NCBI GenBank assembly: GCA_001414485.1
Contig: LLEY01000145.1
Location: 62,001-126,000, forward strand
Origin: Calycina herbarum
Lineage: Eukaryota > Ascomycota > Leotiomycetes > Helotiales > Pezizellaceae
Direction: 5' to 3'
DNA length: 64,000 nucleotides
Shown: piece by piece, positions 57,242 through 64,000 of the stretch
Numbering within the stretch: position 1 is the stretch's first letter
Layout of the letters: each line of letters begins with the position of its first letter
Translations under genes and position numbers: made by a program
Notes under the pieces: generated by a model
Told to the model about the DNA's origin: nothing
Database searches by the model: none
What the model saw: the letters and a program-made list of their open reading frames with translations, nothing else

Positions 57242-58293
57242 AGGAATTGAAGTGGATGAGGGGGAGGCAGAGGGCCGCTGGAATTTACAATTCTGCGTTG
57301 TGGAACAAGAACAACCAAGGTTTCGAAGGTATAAGGGGGTCTTCTATGTAATCGACAACATTCCGAAGATAATTCTGTGGGTGAGGCGACCCTAATAAAT
57401 GGAGTTAGCCTTTGAAATCGTGGAATGAGCATTTTGAGAGCTTAGAGGTTGAGAAGTGGTATATTTGGTTTTAACAACCCCGTTTCACGGGTGGTGGGTA
57501 GAGAATATGGGTTCCTACCTTCACTCATGTGAGAAGACTGGTGGGAGTGTGATGCTTGAATATTTCAGGTTGTTGGCAACTATGCCTCGAGTAAACCTTG
57601 GGGGTGTTGAGCTTGGCATTGTCGTTGAGCATGTTGTTAGGTCTGTTGCTGGGCTCGTTGAGCAGCAGCTTGCTCATATGGACTAGGTCTGTATTGTTCA
57701 CCAGGAAGTTGGATGCTTGGAGAGATCGGAGACTTCTTATTGAACATTCATAAATGTTTTAAAGATGTATCTCGCAGTATTGCCCAAAACAGTGGCGGTG
57801 TGATATGAAGGTGGTCCAGAGACATCGCTTGCGACTCTGGACAGTTTGGACCGGTTTGGTATATCACCGCACTCTGTAGAGATATCTGAAGTGCGCCTGC
57901 TTCATGATTTAGCCACCAGAATCCTCAATTCGTTCAAGAGAGATGAGGAGTTAATGAACTTACCGAGATGGGAGCTGGCACAAGGAAAATGTCCCAGTCA
58001 AGTAGCTGTGTCGGCAGGGGAGAACACAGTCTTCGGGTTTGAATTAGAGGTTCCAAAGGTCGTCGAGTGGTGGATTTACAAGCGATGATGAGTTTTTCGA
58101 GGGTTTAGAGGGAGAAGGTTGGGAGGGTGACCGGTTTATCGGGCTTGAAGAATGGATCCATGACCAGATTTGGAACCATATCGCAGACTCATCAAGGCCA
58201 CCAGCCATTGCCAGCAGTACCATTTTGAGGAGTTGAAGCAGGTAGGGGCTGGAGGTGTGCCCATCGACTCCAGCTCCAGGGGAAAACTTACAC

Positions 58294-58346
58294 GGCATGC
58301 TGAATGCACCAAAGTCCAAAAACGATTAAATCGCAAATCGCGAATA
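58294..58346 (+). mobile_element. single end of the (AAATCGC)n element
   Basis: GGCATGCTGAATGCACCAAA then two AAATCGC heptamers. It is close to the end at 672 over its first 20 bases. No inverted partner is visible downstream. Confidence 0.55.
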
Positions 58347-59050
58347 GTGTCGAGGGCCTTGGAGAGCCGAATTGGTGCATATTTTGGCAAAGTGTCGTCC
58401 TCGAGTAAAAGGGGCAACTGGAGAGCGACCCTCAACTGGCCGGAGTATAGTAAAGAACGCGGAATTGCTACTGCTGATCTGAATGAGAGATCTAGGGGGT
58501 AAGAGGATAGAAGAATAGAGAGTTGATGAACTGACCTGCTTCGCGATACTGTTTTGCTGAGAACTTCGTGAGGAGTTCGTGACACTCGATCATTGTGAGT
58601 CGCATAAATGATATCATGCGATAGGGGTCTAGAAGAAAGTAAGAATTGGCATCTCAAGGTAGGAAGACGACGGCTCGCAGATCAAAAGCGCAGAGATCTT
58701 GTGCTGGTGTTGTGTGGTGTTGTTGGAGGGGGTCGGAAGATGGCGGGGGAAAGTTGAGAGTTTAACGACCCACCCTACCCTACAGCACCACGGAAATTTT
58801 TCAACAAAGCACAACTCCAGGTTCAATTCCTCGGAAATTCTTTGGCTGGCTTCTAAACCATCATACAAGACCGACATTTTGTCATTTGAAACATCGTACG
58901 TAAGTTCCGTGCTCTTCTCTCTGCAGCATTGTGCTAATTGGGGCCTCTCAGACCACAATCTACTACTACATTGAAGCAAGCTGCCCTCTCAGAACCCGCA
59001 CCATCACCTCCATCCTCTTTCATTCCTCTGTTCCCTCCGTTGTTCCGGCA

Positions 59051-59470
59051 ATGGCGGACCACCGGAGCCAGCAGGTTAGTTTGCAACCTTTCTATTCCAT
59101 GAAACTCAATTTATCCAATGTCTCCTCAAAATGAACAATCATGCTCGCAATAGAAGGTCATTGTGCTGTTTCTCGGATCTTTTGCTAACATCTCTTCTAG
59201 GGACGAAGAATCATTCGGGAATCCATCGAGGATTGCTACCACTTGATACATGTGGTTGAGCGAAGCATGCGTGCGGTTGATGAGAGACTGGAGCGAATGG
59301 GAGAGGCTGCTGAGGAGGAGGAGACTCAAGCCGCACTTGAAGTAATTCAAGCTAGGTGGGAGGTAGCATACGAGGAGGCAGTGAGGCTATGGTGGCGCGC
59401 TGCTAGGGAGCTGGAGAGACAAACCAGACCACAACCACCAAGAGAGAGAAGACTTCGCCACCTAGAATGA
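59051..59470 (+). CDS. small two-exon coiled-coil protein
   Basis: Exon 1 (59051-59074) encodes MADHRSQQ; a 126-bp intron with GTTAGT donor, TTTGCTAACA branch site and TTCTAG acceptor follows; exon 2 is 59201-59470. The product is 97 aa, rich in Glu and Arg and almost all helical: RIIRESIEDCYHLIHVVERS, then AVDERLERMGEAAEEEETQA. A coiled coil is likely. No signal peptide or membrane span. The family is unrecognised, but intact frame, textbook splice signals and a GGCAATGG start argue for a real gene in the decayed zone. The start MAD plus tiny first exon is shared with the gene at 60903. Confidence 0.6.
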
Positions 59471-59605
59471 TAATTTGATGAATATCTAGGCAAAACATAG
59501 GGGAATGAAGAAGAATGAAGCCCTGAGGGGTATGACTGCAAGCCGATAATTGACAACACTACAGTAATTGGTCTTGAGTGATATGTTTAATTCAACGTTT
59601 CGAGA

Positions 59606-60290
59606 ATAATACTATTAGATATGTGGCATTTAGATAAGTATTGACCACTTTTGAATGATGATAATCTAGTAGCTCTGTTCACAGGTTTCTCTTCTACTAA
59701 ATGTTGTAAACAACAGTATCGTAGAAAGGCAACCTAGACAAGAACCTGGAAATATCCAATACTCTCTTCTGATGATAATCCAGTAAATATATCGAAGTCT
59801 TTCTAGCCTCCTAATAGTCTTAAGTAATCAAAGTCTCAAAAGACACTTTAGAAGACAAGTTAGTTTTAACATCTTATAATATTCGAGTATATCTGTTTAA
59901 TTAGTTGTATTTTTCAAGGAGTCTTAAGTAATTATATTAGGTAGAGTCCGTTTAGATGAGGATTTATCACTTTCTACTTTGAGTATTCCAGTATATATAT
60001 CCGATCAAGTCTTTTTCTCCTGTAAAATAAAGTAATTATACTAAATAAACGTTATTAAGATAAGTATCTAGCACTATCTTCTTGTAGTTTTTAAGAAAAT
60101 CTTTGTTATTATTTCGGTTTTCCTAATTTTCTTTGATAATTATATTAGATAGATATTCTCAGGATAAGTGTTTCGTTCTCTCTACCTGAAGTAATCTAGT
60201 AAATATAGATATTCAAGACTATTTTGTAAGTCTTCTTGCATAATCGTTTTGAATAGACGGTATTAGGATAAGAATTTATAGAAGGGAGCA
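59606..60290. repeat. degenerate minisatellite with about 105-bp period
   Basis: The phrase AAGTAATTATATTAG and its variants start at 59822, 59926, 60030, 60135 and 60241 (spacing 104, 104, 105, 106), with weaker units at about 59606 and 59718. Within each unit GATAAG, CACTTTCT and ATCCAGTAAATAT follow at constant offsets. The sequence is AT-rich, consistent with mutational decay. Confidence 0.65.
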
Positions 60291-60320
60291 ACACATTGGC
60301 GGAAATGAAGAGGGAGAACC

Positions 60321-60509
60321 TCACGTACATAGAAAGGTTCGAGGAGGGGACAAATATCGTTTACCAGAGCTTATCACCGGAGGAATCTCAGAGAGGGAAG
60401 GCCAACGCCATTGTGGTTCGGATTCAATCATCTCAATAGCCATGATACAGAATGACCAAATATCCACCTTGTGACTGTATTCCTCTTGTTTGACAATTTC
60501 GGTAGCCAT
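60321..60509 (-). pseudogene. PAK/STE20-type kinase fragment
   Basis: The frame contains [16 protein letters not shown] then [13 protein letters not shown], the segment after the activation loop of PAK/Cla4-type kinases, where the APE motif has become ATE. Nothing upstream encodes the catalytic loop, and the frame is lost downstream. It is a relic of a captured or duplicated kinase exon, lying directly next to the minisatellite. Confidence 0.65.
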
Positions 60510-60569
60510 CTGATATAGCGTGATGGCTCAACGGCCGATCATTCTGTGGATGAAGTCTATGACCGCGAC

Positions 60570-60903
60570 CTAGTCATCGAGGTTTAGGCGCTCAGTGATC
60601 TCAATGGACAAAATTGCCCAGACCACGAGTCCGACAGCCAACGTAACACCAAACTCCAAGAGGCAGTGAGCGAGGTATTCAACGGATTTTTGTATCTCAT
60701 GCTCCATTTCCAATTGGTGTGCTAACGCAGCTTCCAAGGCTTCCTCCGCCTGCAGATCCAGCTCGTCATTCGCCGCCAGAGCTATCAATATCTCCTCTGC
60801 CAACATATCCGCCGGCAATTCATCTCCCTGTCAGATAGATTTTAGAAGAAGCCCATGAAGGTTCCATGGAATAAGTATCTTGCAGACTTACGTTGTCTGC
60901 CAT
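60570..60903 (-). CDS. small two-exon acidic protein with one membrane segment
   Basis: Exon 1 (60903-60892) encodes only MADN; a 64-bp intron (GTAAGT...CTGACAG) follows; exon 2 is 60827-60570. The product is 89 aa: PADMLAEEILIALAANDELD and a Glu/Ala-rich helix, then a hydrophobic helix VTLAVGLVVWAILSIEI near 68-84. It is probably a small tail-anchored protein. The family is unrecognised. The structure (tiny MAD first exon, Glu/Ala helices) parallels the gene at 59051. Confidence 0.6.
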
Positions 60904-62711
60904 CTTGGCCTGGTGGGGGAAGTACTTGTATCGTTCGGTCGTATGGATTGAATTGAGATGCGATGATTGCGCAGCTTGTGTATGGTGTGGATTTTTGCTG
61001 AGGAGGAGAAACTTGAATGCTGCTTTTTGCAGTGGTGGCCAGCGCCCTTCCATTCTTTCAGGGGTGCGACTCAGCAGCCCCGCCACAAGGCTGTAAGGCT
61101 ACACACCACAAAAAAAAAACTGCGTTCTTGAGCAGCCATCACACAGTAAAATCTTCAACATTTGTAAATTATTTTCTGCACTTTTTTCTGTGTGGTGCAG
61201 AAAGAATGTGGTGAGGTATCCGAAGCGAGCTTTCTTTTCTCCCCCTTTAGAGCTAGCCGAAATTAGCCGACCTCATCAAAATCACCACCCAAAAATAGAG
61301 GGAAAAATGAAGAAAGGATCAAAAGTAGGTAGCAATTTTGTCTGTGCAGTTTTCGTGCTGAAAAACATTTGAGTGTCTGGAGCGCATGGCAATTTCAATT
61401 TGTTGCAGAAATTGGGTGTCTAGGCATTAGGCTACTTATGACACTTCACAATAATAATTTCTATGCTGCAAAGGCAGGGAACTGAAATGTGCTCAGGATT
61501 TCTGAAGAGAGATAAAATTTGAAATTTGAAAATGCTGGCTTTTCAAACCAGACATCCTGCATGCATCGCGTTGTGAATAACAAGACACCTGCGGCTGGGT
61601 GCCAGTCCAGACTTTGAATGAACATCACCGCGCAACCCACACTCAAAATTTGAGAATTGTTTGACTAAATAGCCAGGGGGTGCAGAAATTCGTGACTGGT
61701 CAAGAGCAGAGCACCTATATCTCTTTTATTGCTGCTTCCACTCTTTTCCCTTGACATAGCTGAAAAACCTGAAGGGACTTACTTGTCCAGCGCCCAGACC
61801 ATAGAACATTCCGGACCCCTTCCCAAAGAGAACCTTGAGAGTAGCTCCATATTCCCCACCCGCGTGGTTGACACGTCCCCTTCACTGTTCGCGAATCCCC
61901 CGGCAGTGAAAGCTGCCCCACCACCACACAACTGCACTTCCTCCCTCAACCTTTCCAACAACCGCACTTCTCCAAGTTCATTCACAATTCGCAGCTGATT
62001 CACGCTGCACCCATACTGAGAGTGGTGCGTCCATTTTTGAAAAGGTCTCTTTACCTGTCGCGACTCCATTCACAGAAGTAAGTTCCATGATTCACAGCTC
62101 CCCTCTTCCATTCTCAAACCCACCAATACTTCCAACCACCACCACCACACTATTTCAAGCAGTATATCGCGGCTGTGCTTCGAACCAATCGACAACTATT
62201 TACAAACGATTTGTTTCACTCGGAGCCACGAAACCAACTGACAAGTTCTTCCGCAAGTAGGCAGTAGTGAGATACTGCCCGAGTTCGCTCCAAACCCTTC
62301 CAGCTTTCACCAAATCCCACCACGAATCCTTCTACAACCCCCATTGGCGAACATATCCAGGCTCTGCAGCAGTCGCATCGAGCTTCGAATCCTTCTTACA
62401 GAGCTTCTGTATACCTGTCGTCGCGTGCGGGGTAGGGATATATTGTGATCAAGTGTGCCGGTTTCGGTGCAGTCTCGACCCATTCCTCTACAACCTCCTT
62501 CGAACTTCCACCATTAAGCCTACATCTTCTCTGCAGGTTGTCTCAAGCATCTACAACAACCTTCAAAGCTTCATATAGTGAACAAACCGCTCGCAAGAAG
62601 CTTCTCGGTCTAGATACATCCTCGTCGTCGTCTCAAGACCTGAACCCTCACATCCCCCATCATCCGACATCGCTTCCAAACTACCTTGAGGGCTCATAAC
62701 ATACATCCAGG
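60904..62711. other. intergenic region before the last gene
   Basis: No supportable gene. From about 61850 to 62700 the plus strand is rich in C and A, fitting a long promoter/leader of the gene at 62712. Confidence 0.45.
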
Positions 62712-64000
62712 ATGCGGTTACATCTGTGGGGCTACATCTACGCTTTCCTCATCTCTCTCATTCTGATTACTGAAATCAGTGGCATCACTATCTCGGTGAC
62801 CTCTGGAATTGCAACTACCGTCGTCGGTCCTGTTGCTACGGTTGTTCAAACCGCAACAGTCATCGCCATCCCCGGTCTCTCCTCAACCGTGACAAACGTA
62901 GGAAGCCCAGCTGCCGTCACGTAAGTTTGAACGTCTTTCCAGCAACGCGGGACTATGCTAACGCTCTCCTCTCCTCGCAGACCATCTGTTTTTGTCACCG
63001 ACGGCCCAAGTTTCTTCAACACTGTCCCGACAACCACATTGGTCTCAACTGGCACGCATTTCCTAACCGATTCTCTTACGCAAATTACGGTTACAACATC
63101 CACGTCTTCGACGATTCCAGGTTTATCTTCGTCAGTTTCGGGTATCAGCACTTCTTCCAGTAGTACACCTTCTAGTGGTACATCTGTATCGAGCTCTTTT
63201 CAAACATCTTCCAAACCTTCTTCTACACCCGCACCCGTCGCCGATGATGTTCCCACAACCACCCCCGAACCAATGGCCAAAGACAATCCAGGCCCTGTAG
63301 CTGGTGGAGTGGTAGGTGGATTTTTAGGTATTGCCTTTGTGGTAGGCCTTATTTGTTACGTGTGCAGAGACCGCAGCAAGAAAACAAAATGCAGCAAGAA
63401 AGGAAAGGGGAAGGAAATTGTAAATGGATTGGCCCCTGATGGAAACAACTCTGGAAGTACCAGAAGTGCTGCTATGCAATCTTTCAAAAGTCTCGGCATT
63501 TTGCCAGGCGCCAGAAGCCCTCGAAATGCAAGAAACGGTCATGCTTCAGACGTGGAAAATAGCATGCCATTGAGAAGTATGGCAGCACCTACTGCGGCAA
63601 CCAACTCAATTGCAGAAACACCTTCGGAATATTACCCCAGAACTCCAGCTCCGAACTCTTCCAAACCAGGCAACCCAAGACCAAACAGTTCTTTGAGTAC
63701 AGTCGGAACAGTGTCTACCTTTGCTCCCAACCTTCCTGGAATGAACCCTACTATAGCACCCACTTATGCTGCTCGACGAAAGGAAATTGCTGCTGCTGGT
63801 CCTCTAACTCCTCCACCTCGACCTCCAAGACCCGATGCTCCAAGACCCGATGATACTCCTCTCGATGTATTGAAGAAAAAAATGGCAGCTCAAATTCCAC
63901 CAAGTCATTTACCTCATCTCCGATACGAAAGAAGTCCTGCTGGTACCCCGCCTCGCCGAATTCATCACCAAGGAGGCCCAGGACCGGAGAATGCTCAGGC
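62712..64000 (+). CDS. Ser/Thr-rich single-pass membrane protein, sensor-like, partial
   Basis: Exon 1 is 62712-62920, then a 60-bp intron with TGCTAAC and CGCAG, and exon 2 runs from 62981 open to the window edge (409 aa seen). A signal peptide (LWGYIYAFLISLILITEISG) leads into a Ser/Thr/Val-rich extracellular part, followed by a Gly/Val-rich transmembrane segment (AGGVVGGFLGIAFVVGLICY) and a Cys/Lys stop-transfer (CRDRSKKTKCSKKGKG). The cytosolic part is Pro-rich with PPPRPPRPDAPRPDD and many Ser. The layout matches fungal Mid2/WSC-type wall-stress sensors and similar signalling proteins, but no WSC cysteine domain is present, so function is inferred from layout only. The stop codon lies beyond the window. 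Confidence 0.75.

Overview
The window is nuclear DNA from a filamentous ascomycete (Pezizomycotina). The support is short GT-AG introns of about 45-110 bp with CTAAC/CTGAC-type branch sites, Kozak-like CCACC/CAACA starts, DOMON-b561, ABA_GPCR and Nrd1-type RRM proteins of fungal type, and AT-rich islands resembling RIP-mutated repeats. A Helotiales/Leotiomycetes source is my best guess from the general look of the proteins; nothing here proves it.

Two compartments are visible. Positions 1.6-24.2 kb form a dense, orderly housekeeping block: a MidA/NDUFAF7 mitochondrial methyltransferase, a CDK11-type kinase divergently paired with it, a secreted/anchored DUF7137-like protein, a DOMON-cytochrome b561 protein, an M20 metallopeptidase, a seven-exon RNA-binding protein with a 10-nt microexon, a GPR89/Golgi pH regulator homologue, eIF3 subunit L, and a universal-stress-protein gene. 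All were rebuilt exon by exon, and the reading frame closes across every junction.

From 25 to 62 kb the picture changes to an accessory, decaying compartment. It holds AT-rich islands, in-frame tandem repeats, a degenerate about 105-bp minisatellite, an ankyrin fragment, a PAK-kinase fragment, a nuclear-style domain pseudogene carrying a 7-bp duplication and three stops, and a secreted-protein pseudogene broken by a stop and an 11-G run. Between 41 and 58 kb lies a graveyard of multi-exon RING-finger-like genes and other duplicated coding segments, nearly all on the minus strand. Within it are small intact-looking two-exon genes (41.6-42.0, 59.05-59.47, 60.57-60.90 kb) and one conserved acidic protein gene (34.0-34.8 kb) in an otherwise gene-poor stretch.

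A short repeat with (AAATCGC)n ends links the compartments. At 0.67-1.24 kb it forms a MITE-like element with inverted ends, and single ends occur at 45.5 kb (inside a RING-gene relic) and 58.3 kb. The window ends inside a new gene (62.7 kb to edge), a Ser/Thr-rich single-pass membrane protein resembling cell-wall sensors.

All calls come from reading the sequence; no database search was possible.
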